31,329 bases of DNA from Seminavis robusta (GCA_903772945.1 CAICTM010001340.1:1-31329); one strand, 5' to 3'. Positions 10,375 to 21,084 are shown, numbered from the stretch's first letter. Notes: generated from the letters alone by a model not told the origin. Translations and numbers: made by a program.

Positions 10375-10750
10375 GACGTACGACTTTAAGCACGATTAAC
10401 GCACAAAGTCCTCGACTTTAAGCACGCTTAACGCACAAAGTCCCCGACTTTGTGAACAATTAACGCACAAAGTCCCCGACTTTGTGCACGACTGACGTAA
10501 AAGTCCCCGACTTTAAGCACGATTAAGGCACAAAGTCCCCGACTTTGTGAACTATTAAGGCACAAAGTCCCCGACTTTGTGAACGATTAACGCACAAAGT
10601 CCTCGACTTTGTGCACGACTGAGGCATAAAGTCCTCTACTTTGTGCACAAATAACGCACAAAGTCCCGGACTTTGTGCACAATTAACGCACAAAGTCCCC
10701 GACTTTGTGCACGACTGAGGCATAAAGTCCTCTACTTTGTGCACCATTAA
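10375..10750. repeat. 32-bp tandem repeat array, about 11.5 units, each a hairpin
   Basis: Unit starts fall at 10401, 10433, 10465, 10497, 10528, 10560, 10592, 10624, 10656, 10688 and 10720, so the period is 32 bp with one 31-bp unit; a partial unit precedes the first. The typical unit contains GCACAAAGTC, CCC, GACTTTGTGC, which is a perfect 10-bp inverted repeat with a 3-base loop, then a 9-base linker such as ACGATTAAC. Variant units (CTTTAAGC, GCATAAAG...CTACTTTG) break the stem. A minus-strand frame crosses the array with a 32-residue periodicity, which is expected from 3 x 32 nt and is not evidence of a protein. Confidence 0.95.
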
Positions 10751-11450
10751 ACCGACTATTTTAAAATAGTGGGCTAGCTAGATGAGCTGCTACCGGTCAT
10801 GAGGCTGTTTGGCCCGAGTGGCTGGGTGGCTTGTTGAAGCTCTCGTTCATCAATAACTACATGTAACTGTTCATAATAAATACCGGGATCGTGCCAAATT
10901 GATGCTGTGGCTGGCTTGAAGTTTTGTCCTGAAATTTTACCTGAACGAGGTTACATGCTAGCTAGCTAGTAGTATCGTCGCTCCTGATCCCATAGAACCT
11001 ATTCCCAAAATTTGATTATGCCTCTTTCTTTGGCCCCTCACCTGCTGCCCTACTAGCTAGCTACGTGTTGCTAAATAGCAACTAGACATATCATACAATG
11101 TCATGTAAACATCCCTGCCGCACTCTATGAACCCCTTTCAATAGCTTTTCGGTTCGTCTTTGCCCTCAACAAACCGCTCCGCAGACTTTCCTATAAGCTG
11201 GTCTAGCTGTTTAGAGACTCGCTGGTAAGTGGAGTAAAGCAAAGTCTAACGACTTTGATTCAAAACAAGAAAAACAGTTTCCTGCTACAATGCAGAGGCA
11301 CTATCTTTCAATAGCAATGGAATAGCTATATAGAAGTACAAAGATCAGCACTATTCCAGGAAACAAAGATGCATGTATGCTATGGTAATTATTACGAGTA
11401 CATGCTTACCAGTACCCACCCTTGCTTCTAGCTACTATCCTAACTACTAG
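10751..11450. other. Intergenic, nothing recognised
   Basis: It follows the tandem array and precedes the 3' end of the methyltransferase-like gene. It contains scattered CTAGCTAG motifs (10955-10972, 11050-11065) and an imperfect ACTATTTTAAAATAGT palindrome at about 10755-10770 immediately after the array. The 3' untranslated region of the downstream minus-strand gene probably occupies the right end. Confidence 0.5.
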
Positions 11451-12622
11451 CTAATCGGAAGAATGAAATAGACACTTTCCGGCTTGGAGTGCATGGGGTG
11501 GATTGACGGATTCCTCCTTGGAGTATTCCATGGCGGGATGTTGATTTCGTTCCAAGACACAAATGTGCATTTCGCAATGCACGGAATGAAGCAGGGGCCA
11601 AATAGTGGGAAAACACGCCTTGTCTTTCATATGCTTGTCGGCTGGTCCACCGCAATAATGCAAATCCTTGAGCACTTGGGGTAGCGTATTGGTCCGAAAC
11701 AGATTGGCTTCATTAATGGGTTGAACATCTTCCACCACCAAAATCCCTCCGGGTGCAATCCGGGGAAACCAAAAAAAGAGGGATTGAGCCATGTGTTTGG
11801 CCAAATGCGAGGCATCTTCGACGACCACTTTGAGGGGTGGTGCATCGGGTCGACGCATTTGAGTCGTCCACACTTCTTGCAAATAATCGAATTTGGATCC
11901 ATCGCCACAATGCAATTGATTGGTATCTAAGTATTCCTGATAGCGAGGATTGGCGGCGGCAAAGTTCCCAAAGGGCCATTTTCCTTCGTTTTGCGGACCG
12001 ACGGGAAGACAGGCAATTTCAATGGAATGTGTTTCGGCATTGGGAAGAAACTCGCGGTACGCATCAAAGCCGCGGCCTGAAAAAATGACAAAAGAAGAAT
12101 GACGAAACAATGAGAAAACTGAGTCTCATCCATAGCTTGCTGCACATTTGGTTTGTTTGCTTTGTACACATACGTACCATTAAAGAACCCAATTTCTAGA
12201 AACTGAAAGGGCTCGGCATCTTTACTGGAATACTCGGCGAGCCATTTATTGTAAATGGTGTGATAAAAGTGTCCCTGTAACACGCGACATTTTGGATTTT
12301 CCACTTGGGGTTTGTTGCCACAGGTTTCGGGGGCATGCTTGCACTTGTCCCATGCATTGACGCCCCACACTTTATCAGTGCCCGTACGAGTGGCAATGAC
12401 TCGAAAATCCAATGCTTCTTCGGCTTGTTGTTGCTGGAGCCATCGATGGCCGACGACTACGTCCTGAAGGTCTGCATGGGCTGGTCGAAGAAACGTCTCA
12501 TCAACATACGCCACAATAAACAGGAACGAAAAGCCAGCCACTACGCCAGTCAGCAAGTCTCGCAACGAGTACAGCCGATCGGAAGACGACAACGATGAGC
12601 GCTCCATTGTCATTGTTGTCAT
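11451..12622 (-). CDS. Membrane-anchored class I SAM-dependent methyltransferase-like protein, two exons
   Basis: The ATG is at 12620-12622. Exon 1 is 12178-12622, the intron is 12077-12177 (101 bp, GTACGT...TTTTCAG on the minus strand) and exon 2 is 11451-12076, giving 356 residues. A single hydrophobic segment at about residues 23-44 (LLTGVVAGFSFLFIVAYV) suggests a type II membrane or signal anchor. The catalytic part has LEIGFFNGRG (motif I, glycine loop) at about 142-151, formed exactly across the splice junction. HSIEI follows at about 164, then VVEDASH at about 233-239 and GGILVVEDV at about 258-266. The pattern resembles the MycE/TylE-like sugar O-methyltransferase group, whose members bind SAM and a metal ion. 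The substrate is unknown, and an extracellular polysaccharide or glycan role in the Golgi lumen is only an inference from the anchor. The gene is divergent from the secreted repeat protein next door. Confidence 0.82.
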
Positions 12623-13519
12623 GGTCGGATCTTTTTTGGTGTGCTGTACACTGTACTCGTATTTGCCGTGGTTCTTTCGAAGGATAGCAGATAGGGTGAA
12701 GGTTCAACTATTTCCCTCTCCAAAGTTACGAAACGGCAAAAGCATCTGGCATGAAATCGAATCGACATGCACGGCTGTCGACTACTGTATCCTTACAATT
12801 AATTAGTCTATCATACTCTAACGAACTAAGCACTACCGGTACCGCAACGGTAGATCAGGATGGTAAGCAAGATGAGCAGCAAACGGAGTAACATCGCGAA
12901 GAGTGTTGTTGTTGTACCTCGCCAGCCGTACCGCTTCGTCACACCGGCACCGTCACACGGGATGGACGGAATCATTCGATTCAGGGTTTAGTTAGAGGTA
13001 CGGTACGAGCGTGGAACATGAAACGGATGGCATATCCACTTCGCTCCGTTACCGTACTACCGGTATGCGATAACCTCGCTACGGTACCTTTTGCCAGTGG
13101 TAATCCGCGGTTGGTGCTTTTTCCACGATGGAAGTTGACACATTGGAGGTGCAGATATACACGGATTGGCGCCGTGGGAACATCGGCGACAGCGAAATCA
13201 CAAGCAAGCAATATGTTCTCGGTGTGTTTGGACTACTGTACCAAACGTATCGCCGTGTTGCAATCTGATCGAAGAAACGATGGAAGCATAACCGGTAACA
13301 CCGTGGGACGTTTTGTCTACAAGAAACGGATCAAGACCAAGTCGAGAACCAAAAACGTGCTACCACCAATATCGCTCGTCACTGCATGGCTAGAGCCAAC
13401 CAACCAACCATCTTGACAGCAAATAAGCAAGCAAACAGCACTGCTCATTCAAGCTCATCAATTGCAACACACCAAATAATAGTCTCGATCGATAGGTTGT
13501 CCCCCACACTACCACCAAC
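12623..13519. promoter_or_regulatory. Divergent 897-bp promoter region between the methyltransferase and SPS-repeat genes
   Basis: The two start codons face away from each other across this spacer, so both promoters should lie here. I could not identify a TATA box or initiator with confidence. It carries several ACCGGTA/TACCGG motifs, at about 12835-12842 and 13060-13066. The plus-strand frame 13018-13416 lacks any domain, and I treat it as chance or leader sequence. Confidence 0.5.
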
Positions 13520-16500
13520 ATGACGACGGCGAACAAGCTCCGTGTCGTCGCATGTATCGTCGCCGTTTTGGCATGCCTCGTACCATTCTCTCACGGCCAA
13601 GGCACGGCGGCAACAGGACTGCTGCCCAAGAAGAAACCCAATCTCACCAAGCGAGCGGCTCGATACTATCACAGAGAACACAACAAACTCGTCAAGCCAA
13701 CACCCGCCCCAATTGAGGAAGTCGCTCCCAGTATCACACCCATTGTAGACGAAGCAGCACACGAAGATCACCTCCAAAAAGCAGACTTGAGTACCGAGCA
13801 CCCCTACGATGACACGGTCCACGAATACGATTGGTTCACCAGCAATAAGAGCAGCAAGCACGATACGTGGTCGTCTCGGTCGACCAAAGGACACAAAATG
13901 GGCAGTGCTCATCATCATTCGTACTCTTCGGGACACCACAACCATCACAATGGCACGCATCATTCGTCCAAAGACTCTAGCAAAGGCTCGTCGTACCACC
14001 ACCATCATCATCATTACGGCCACAACAACACGACAATGCATCCGAAAAATTCTTCCAGTCACAAGAAGTCTGCCGGAAAAGGGTTTAGTGGCAAATATTG
14101 GATGTCGGCACGATCCAAAGGACACGACCATGACTCTTACAAAACTACCAAGGGACCATCATCCTCGTACAGCAGCAGCAAAGGTGGCCACATGATGAGT
14201 GGCAAAGGTGGCTACTCCTCCTACAAGAGCAGCAACTGCAACCACCAGGGTAAACAAGGAAAGCAAAAAAGCAAAGGAGGCAAGGGCAAAGGAGGCAAAG
14301 GCGGGAAAAGTATGTCCAAGGGAGGACAAATGGACAGCCACAAACAAAAGTCCAAGGGAAAAGGCAAGGGAGGCAAAGGCATGCACAAGAGTGGTCAAAT
14401 GGACGACGACTCGGGACTCTGCAAGGATCAAGACAGCCAACAAGGAAAAGGAAGCAAGGGCATGGGAATGGGTAAGGGCAAAGGTGAATCACCAACCGCA
14501 ACACCCATTGGAAGCCCTAGTGTCACGCCAAGCAACGCACCTAGCGGGCTCCCAAGTGATTCACCAAGTGAAAGCCCTAGTTTCCCTCCTAGCCAGAGCC
14601 CAAGTGATGTTCCAAGTGTCACTCCAAGTCAAAGCCCAAGTCAATCTCCAAGTGAATTGCCCAGCTCTTCACCCAGTGCATCCCCAAGTGAAACACCCAG
14701 CCATGCACCCAGTACCTCTCCAAGTTCTTTGCCCAGTGAGAGACCGAGCTCTTCACCTAGTGCCTCACCCAGTGCAAGCCCAAGTTTGAGCCCCAGTACT
14801 GCACCAAGTGCATCTCCCAGTGTGGGCCCATCATCCAACCCCAGTGAGAGTCCCAGTGAGATTCCCAGTATGTCTCCTAGTGCAAGCCCAAGCACATCAC
14901 CAAGCGCCAGCCCCAGTACTTCTCCAAGTGAATCGCCAAGTTCCAGTCCTTCTGAGTCACCAAGCTCATCACCAAGCTCTAGCCCTTCAAAGATGCCAAG
15001 TGAGTCTCCTAGCTCAAGCCCCAGTGAATCGCCTAGTGCCAGCCCCAGTGAAGCACCGAGTAAAAGCCCCAGTGAAACACCCAGTCGAACACCAAGTACC
15101 TCTCCAAGTTCTTCACCAAGTGAGAGCCCCAGCTCTTTCACCTAGTGCCTCACCCAGTACAGCCCAATTAAGCCCCAGTTCTTCACCAGTGCATCGCCCA
15201 GTGTAGGCCCACATCCAGCCCCAGTGAGAGCCCAGTGAGATTCCCAGTATGTCTCCTAGTGCAAGCCCAAGCACATCACCAAGCCAGCCCCAGTATTCCC
15301 AAGTGATCGCCAAGTTCCAGTCCTTCTGAGTCACCAAGCTCATCACCAAGCCTAGCCCTTCAAGATGCCAAGTGAGTCTCCTAGTCAAGCCAGTAATCCC
15401 TAGTGCCAGCCCCAGTGAAGCACCGAGTAAAAGCCCCAGTAAAACACCCAGTCGTGCACCAAGTACCTCTCCAAGTTCTTCGCCCAGTGAGAGCCCCAGC
15501 TCTTCACCTAGTACCTCACCCAGTACCAGCCCAAGTTTGAGCCCCAGTACTGCACCAAGTGCATCGCCCAGTGTAGGCCCATCATCCAGCCCCAGTGAGA
15601 GTCCCAGTGAGATTCCCAGTAGGTCTCCTAGTGCAAGCCCAAGCACATCACCAAGCACAGCCCCAGTGTCTCCAAGTGAGTCACCAAGTTCCAGTCCTTC
15701 TGAGTCACCAAGCTCATCACCAAGCTCTAGCCCTTCAAAGATGCCAAGTGAGTCTCCTAGCTCAAGCCCCAGTGAATCACCTAGCTCAAGCCCCAGTGAA
15801 GCACCTAGTGAAAGCCCCAGTGAAACACCCAGTCGTGCACCAAGTACCTCTCCAAGTTCTTCGCCCAGTGAGAGCCCCAGCTCTTCACCTAGTACCTCAC
15901 CCAGTACAAGCCCAGTAGTGCAGCCCAGTACTGCACCAAGTGCATCTCCCAGTGTGGCCCATCATCCAGCCCCAGTGAGATTCCAGTAGTCTCCAGTGCA
16001 GCCCAAGCACATCACAAGCCAGCCCCAGTAACTCCAAGTGAGTCACCAAGTTCCAGTCCTTCTGAGTCGCCAAGTGAATCACCAAGCACCCCAGCACTGT
16101 CCAAGTTCATCCCAAGTGAACCAGTAATCCCAGTCCCCAAGTGAAGCACCTAGTGAAAGCCCCAGTGAAACACCCAGTCATGCACCAAGTACCTCTCCAA
16201 GCTCTTCGCCCAGTGACAGCCCAGCTCTTCACCTAGTGCCTCACCCAGTACCAGCCCAAGTTTGAGCCCCAGTACTGCACCAAGTGCCTCTCCCAGTGTA
16301 GGCCCATCATCCAGCCCCAGTGAGAGTCCAACTCCCGGACCCAAGCCCCAGCCCACTCCTGGTCCCACACCAGGACCACCCGCCACTCCGGAAACCCAGG
16401 GCCCACACCAGGACCAACCCCTGGTCAACTCCTGGTCCACCCAGGACCACTCCGACCACTCCTGGACCAACCCAGGCAACCCCCACCAGACCACTCCACC

Positions 16501-19020
16501 GCCCACCGGACCCAGCGCCAACACCGGACCCACCCAGGACCAACCCCTGGTCCAACTCCTGGTCCCACACCAGGACCCACTCCCGGACCAACTCCTGGAC
16601 CAACTCCTGGCCCAACACCAGGACCCACCCCGGACCAACGCCGGCCCTACTCCGGTCCCACACAGGACCTACCCTGGTCCAACTCCTGGACCAACACCAG
16701 GACCAACCCCTGGTCCACTTCGGCCAACACCAGGACCCACTCCCGGACCAACTCCATGCACCGGACCCACTCCCGGACCCTGGCCAACTCCTGGTCCACA
16801 CCAGGACCAACGTCAGGCCCTACCCCTGGTCCAACCACTGGCCCAACTCCTGGCCCAACACCAGGACCCACTCCGGACCAACCCAGGCCTACTCTGGTCC
16901 AACTCCTGGACCAACACCAGGACCCACACCAGGACCCACACCCGGACCAACCCCCGACCTACTCAGGTCCAACCCTGGTACCCTGGTCCAACTCCTGGAC
17001 CAACACCAGGCCCACCCCCGGACCAACGTCAGCTCCTAGTGCAAGCCCAAGCATGTCACCAAGCACAAGCCCCAGCACTTCTCCAAGTAAATCACCCAGT
17101 TCCAGTCCATCAGAGTCACCTAGTGATCACCAAGCTCTAACCCTTCACTCTGCCAAGTGAGTCTCCCAGCCTCAGCCCAAGTGGATCTCCCAGCTCAAGC
17201 CCAAGTGCCCCTCCCAGTGGAAGTCCCAGTCACCCAGTGAAAGCTTCCCAGTGAGGCCCAAGTGAAGCACCTAGTTCCAGCCCCAGCGAATCGCCAAGCT
17301 CTAGCCCAAGTGAGTCTCCGAGTCGAAGCCCAAGTGAATTACCCAGTTCCAGGCCAAGTGAATCACCTAGTTCCAGCCCCAGTGAATCACCCAGTTTCAG
17401 CCCAAGTGAATCACCAAGCGTAAACCCAAGCGAGTCACCAAGCTCCAGCCCCAGTGAGTCACCAAGTTCCAGCCCCAGTGAGGCGCCCAGTACCAGCCCA
17501 AGTGAATCCCTATCCGGCCCAGTGAATCACCAAGCTCAAGCCCAAGTGAGTCCCCAGCTCCAGCCCCAGTGAATCACCCATTCAGCCCAAGTGAGTCCCA
17601 GTTCCAGCCCAAGTGAATCCCAGCCAAGCCCCAGTGAATCACCAAGCGTAAACCCAAGCGAATCACCTAGTTTCAGCCCCAGTGAATCCCAAGCCAAGCC
17701 CAAGTGAGTCCCAAGCTCCAGCCCAGTGAATCACCCAGTTTCAGCCCAAGTGAATCACCCAGTTCCGGGCCCAGTGAATCGCCAAGTGCAAGCCCGTCGC
17801 AATCACCTAGCAAATTGCCAAGTTCTAGTCCTTCAGGTTCACCAAGTGAGTCCCCCAGCTCTCACCCAAGTACACCACCGAGTTCCAGTCCCAGTGAGTC
17901 ACCCAGTGCAATGCCCAGTGATTCTCCAAGCTATTTACCTAGCTCCACCCCCAGTGAGTCCCCGAGTGCTTCCCCAAGTAAATCACCTAGTGTCAGCCCC
18001 AGTAGCAGTCCTAGCACTTCACCCAGTTCTGTCCCTAGTGAATCACCAAGCGAATCTCCCAGCATTTCACCCAGCACCTTGCCTAGTGCCTCTCCAAGTT
18101 CTTTGCCCAGCGAAAGCCCCAGTTCTTTACCCAGTGAAAGCCCCAGTGCTCAACCAAGTACTTCTCCCAGTGAGACTCCCAGTACAAGCCCTAGTGTTTC
18201 TCCTAGTGCTTCCCCTAGTAAAACACCCAGTTCTGCACCAAGTCAGATTCCCAGTGCAAGTCCAAGTGTGAATCCCAGCAGTTCACCCAGCACCTCACCC
18301 AGTGCCAGCCCATCAAAATCACCTAGCTCCAGCCCGAGTGAGTCCCCAAGTGCTTCCCCTAGTGAATCACCTAGTGCCAGCCCAAGTAGAAGTCCGAGCA
18401 CATCACCCAGTTCTGGACCTAGTGAATCACCAAGTGAATCTCCCAGCATTTCACCCAGCACCTCACCAAGTGCATCACCAAGTTCTGCCCCCAGTGCATC
18501 ACCTAGCAATAGTCCAAGTGCATCCCCAAGTACTTCTCCAAGTGCAAGCCCCAGTGCAAGCCCGAGTGCTTCACCCAGTGCCAACCCCAGTGAGTCTCCT
18601 AGTGAGGCGCCAAGTCAATCACCCAGTTCATCACCAAGTGACAGCCCATCTGTCAGCCCAAGCATTTCGCCAAGCTTTGGCCCATCCGAGATGCCAAGTG
18701 AAGGCCCTAGTGATGTACCAAGTATTCAGCCTTCGCTGAGTCCAAGCACGGCACCATCAATCCAACCAAGCCCGGCGCCGTCAAGCATTCCCAGTTTCAG
18801 GCCAAGTAGAGCACCAAGCAGTAGTCCTACCAGTGCACCGAGTCGCTTCCCCTCAAGAAGTCCCAGCAGAGCACCAACCACTTCCCCTACTCGCTTCCCA
18901 TCTTCAACCCCCTCCTCGTCGCCAACCGGCGGCAAAGGCAAGTCTCAAATGACAAAGAATCCTACCCCTTCTGGCGGGATGATGGGCGGCAGCATGAGGA
19001 GGCGTTTCTTGCGCAGATAG
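13520..19020 (+). CDS. Giant secreted His/Lys/Ser-Pro repeat protein, reading frame interrupted in the repeats
   Basis: The ATG at 13520 follows ccaccaac. A signal peptide covers residues 1 to about 26 (VVACIVAVLACLVPFSHG). Next comes a mixed region, then a His/Ser/Asn-rich part (about residues 125-190, with a run of six His). A Lys/Gly-rich part follows at about 225-322 (KGGKGKGGKGGK), and from about residue 323 SPSx repeats. The initial frame is open for 541 codons to a stop at 15143-15145. The same repeats continue in shifting frames (clean at 15372-15989 and 17704-19020) to a plausible C-terminus, TPSGGMMGGSMRRRFLRR, at 19020. If continuous it would be about 1,800 residues. Likely roles are frustule, cell-wall or adhesive mucilage structure with heavy O-glycosylation or phosphorylation of Ser; Lys-rich segments recall silaffin-like proteins. 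That is inference, because no defined domain is present. Frameshifts are either assembly errors or pseudogenisation. Confidence 0.75.
14491..16330 (+). repeat. SPSx coding repeat, 12-nt unit with a higher-order repeat of about 345-384 bp
   Basis: The basic unit is Ser-Pro-Ser-x (12 nt). A longer module recurs: the marker AAGTACCTCTCCAAG starts at 15092, 15460, 15841 and 16186, each time followed by TTCTTC or CTCTTC and GAGAGCCCCAGCTC-like text. Spacings are 368, 381 and 345 bp, compatible with an original module near 384 bp (32 units, 128 residues) reduced by small deletions. Segmental duplication of whole modules therefore enlarged the array after the 12-nt unit had diversified. Confidence 0.85.
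16331..17035 (+). repeat. TPGP-coding repeat block inside the SPSx array
   Basis: The sequence switches from AGCCCCAGT-type units to ACTCCTGGACCA/ACACCAGGACCC units, encoding Thr-Pro-Gly-Pro when read in the intended frame. The frame slips repeatedly within the block. The units are built from GGTCCAACTCCTGGACC-like near-palindromes, so the block can fold back on itself. SPSx repeats resume in the region 17031-17045. Pro/Thr/Gly-rich blocks of this type are extended, collagen- or mucin-like spacers. Confidence 0.8.
17036..18900 (+). repeat. Second SPSx coding repeat block and C-terminal RAPSxSPT variant
   Basis: Repeats are damaged between about 17140 and 17720 and clean from 17720. Ser-Pro-Ser-x spacing is maintained to about 18770, and the units then change to PSRAPSSSPTSAPSRFPS-like text before the unique C-terminus. 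The two closing cells are less similar to each other than those of the central modules, so the 3' end appears older. Confidence 0.85.
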
Positions 19021-19690
19021 TATCAGCATGCTGCACGTTGCTGCCTTTTTCTCATTATTTATTTGTAACGAAGGTGCAGGTACTTGATGCTATTCGCCGC
19101 CAACCATTTCACTCTGGATGCTATTTGCTGCCAACCATTTCACGCTGTGTGTGAATTCCGAGCAAGGCCATTATAAACGCAATTTTTATGTCTCTGGCGA
19201 GACTGTGAACGACTCTCAATCAAGTCTATAAAAATCAACAAACTACCATGTACGGCATGGTACTTAGTATAGTAATCAGCTTATAGAACATGTTTTAGAA
19301 TAACGAGTATGTCCTATGCGCCATTTCGCACCTTTTCAAGTTGACGTGTGCGTAAAAGGATGGTACGTATCTTCAGATTCTGGCGTCATGATAGTGGTAT
19401 TTGCTGCAAGGCTCCAATGCTTCATGGCTTCATGGCCACGTGCTCTTATTTCGTGTGCGCTACCGGTAGTAGCTTGACCTCTACTTACACAACCAGTTAC
19501 CGGGACGGAGAATGTAAACAAGCTTCGGGTAAATCGATGACAACCAAGAAGAGTTTGGACTACCTGTACCGCACGTGTTGTCAGGTTGGGTTGGGTAGTA
19601 CCGTGCAGCAAGTGAGGAATTCCGAGCAAAATGTGAGTCGGAAGGTGGCAATCATCATGCTGACCTGTTACAAGGAGTCTTTTAAAATTA
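19021..19690. other. Intergenic 3' flank of the repeat gene
   Basis: No gene is supported; the plus-strand frame 19348-19740 has no domain. A tandem duplication of about 31 bp lies at about 19087-19147: GATGCTATTCGCCGCCAACC then GATGCTATTTGCTGCCAACC, each followed by ATTTCAC. The polyadenylation region of the repeat gene should be near 19050, where the run of T and TTATTTATTTGTAA occurs. Confidence 0.55.
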
Positions 19691-19702
19691 AGAATCAGAT
19701 TA

Positions 19703-19904
19703 TTCTTAAGAATCAGGAAAAAATCTTGGGAAAATTATGATTCTTAAGAATCAAATACAGGGTAGACAAGGATTCTTAAGAATCAGCCTATTCTTAAGAA
19801 TCAGAATTTTGCTGATTCTGGAAAATGATGATTCTTAAGAATCAGATTTTCAAAATCTGATTCTTAAGAATCAGCAAAATAAAAAAACCTGATTCTTAAG
19901 AATC
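19703..19904. repeat. Cluster of seven GATTCTTAAGAATC palindromes
   Basis: Copies of the self-complementary core TTCTTAAGAA with flanking GAT/ATC occur at about 19703, 19739, 19771, 19790, 19830, 19859 and 19891; degenerate halves (AAGAATCAG, GATTCTGG) lie between and around them. Each can form a hairpin or bind a symmetric protein dimer. They lie just 3' of the CXC-tail coding sequence. A perfect copy and a variant recur at 27767-27808. Confidence 0.9.
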
Positions 19905-19968
19905 TGCTGCTAAGAATCTTGGAAATGATATACAACACCAAGTACAAAAAACATGTATCTATAGATTC

Positions 19969-21084
19969 TTAATCCTGCTGGTTGAATTGATTCTGGCAGC
20001 TACCATTGCAGCCGCAAGCACTAGTACAGGCTGTTTTGGCTTTGACACACTTGCAGTTCTTGCAAATTCCTTTCTTGCACCCACATTTGAGCAGCTTTCC
20101 TGGACTGTACCCATACAAAGCGCTGTGGGCTTTCTGCATGGTAATCTTGTTTTCGTCCTCAGCTGTAAAGGTCTCATTCAGCACCTTGTTCTTGATTGCG
20201 ACCAATGGTTCAGAAATGGGTGAGTCGTCTTCACAAATGATATACCTATCGACTGGTACATAATATGGCTCGTGTTTCTCGCCATACACAATGACACCAT
20301 TATCCGTAGCCACCAGCACACCACCAGCCTTACTTTTCGAAACATCGTAGACTATTCCTTGAATTCCCCGTGCATGACTAATATCTCGATAGTCTGCTTT
20401 CAAAGTAACAATCGAGCCAAGCTTTGCTCTTTGCATTGTGTCCTCTCGTAGCCTGACCATTTTCTCCGCTTGCACTTCTTGGCGCTGCCGTTTCTTGTCC
20501 TCAGCCGCAGCCCGACGTTTAATTACTGAGTTAACAATACTGGGAGCACCCAGCCGATCCTTTCTAAGTTGCAATCGCAGTTGTGCATCTTGTCCCTTGA
20601 TTGGAGTGGCAGACACTGTCGAGTGCAGATTGTAGCGATCTAGATCGATGCCTTGGTTGCAAAACAAGCAGGTACTTTGAGATCGGAACCAGCTATTGAG
20701 ACAAAATTTGTGAACCTGGTTCGCTGAGCAGCAGCTCATCATTTGACTCTGGAATTGACTCGTAATGAGCTCGTGGCATATTCGACATTTTAAGCCGGAA
20801 TCTTTCGCGGCATCATCGGTATCATCATCGTGGATCTCTATTACCGTTCTCGAGAGTCTGCAGGAAAGATCACCCTGAACCTTTTCTATCATAGCCTTGT
20901 ATCGCCCCATAATCAAATACCTCATGGAAGTTGCATTAAGTCCATCCGTAACAATATCATCTACCAAACCATAGACACTTAAAACTTTGAGACATGCAAT
21001 GGGACCACAGCTGTGGCCGTCTTGTTGAAGATAAAAATGTGTGGCAAATTTGAGTGTCCACGAGGTGGAAGTGCCGTCACCTGC
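19969..21084 (-). pseudogene. Transposon protein, C-terminal part: Ulp1 Cys motif, RING-like finger, KRBA2-like segment, CXC tail
   Basis: The frame is open from 21084 down to the stop at 19969. Its first codons encode QQDGHSCGP, with the Cys codon at 21007-21009. This is the Gln/Cys half of a C48 (Ulp1/SENP-like) protease whose His and Asp are in the preceding frame. Next comes CRICHE...SCCSANQVHKFCLNSWF...CLFC, a C3HC4 RING-like finger encoded by about 20650-20790. A segment like the C-terminal part of KRBA2 proteins follows (LGSIVTLKADYRDISHARGI), and the end is CGCKKGICKNCKCVKAKTAC...CGCNGSCQN, a CXC-type cysteine tail. No ATG opens this frame at a sensible place, so it is the continuation of the upstream frame rather than a separate gene. 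CXC modules bind DNA in other proteins; transposon-end binding here is inference. Confidence 0.72.

Noticed and set aside
10523..10747. 74-residue repeat peptide on the minus strand
   Set aside because: It is the translation of a 32-bp non-coding array; the periodicity follows from the DNA unit.
10375..10750. CRISPR-like array
   Set aside because: Units are contiguous with no unique spacers, and the genome is eukaryotic.
11927..12177. Extension of methyltransferase exon 1 into YVYKANKPNVQQ and beyond
   Set aside because: This is intron sequence; the donor GTACGT and acceptor TTTTCAG restore the conserved glycine loop and continue into the rest of the domain.
14641..15141. Long minus-strand frames of the type LGLALGEVLGDALG across the repeat gene
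   Set aside because: They are the antisense reading of SPSx units, which lack stops by composition. The plus-strand frame has the signal peptide, unique N-terminus and C-terminus.
16307..16810. Trp/Gly/Ser-rich and VGPGVGPG minus-strand frames
   Set aside because: Antisense of the TPGP repeat; they appear in several frames at once and have no unique sequence.
19348..19740. 130-codon plus-strand frame
   Set aside because: Ends in the AATTCTTAAGAAT palindromes and shows no domain.
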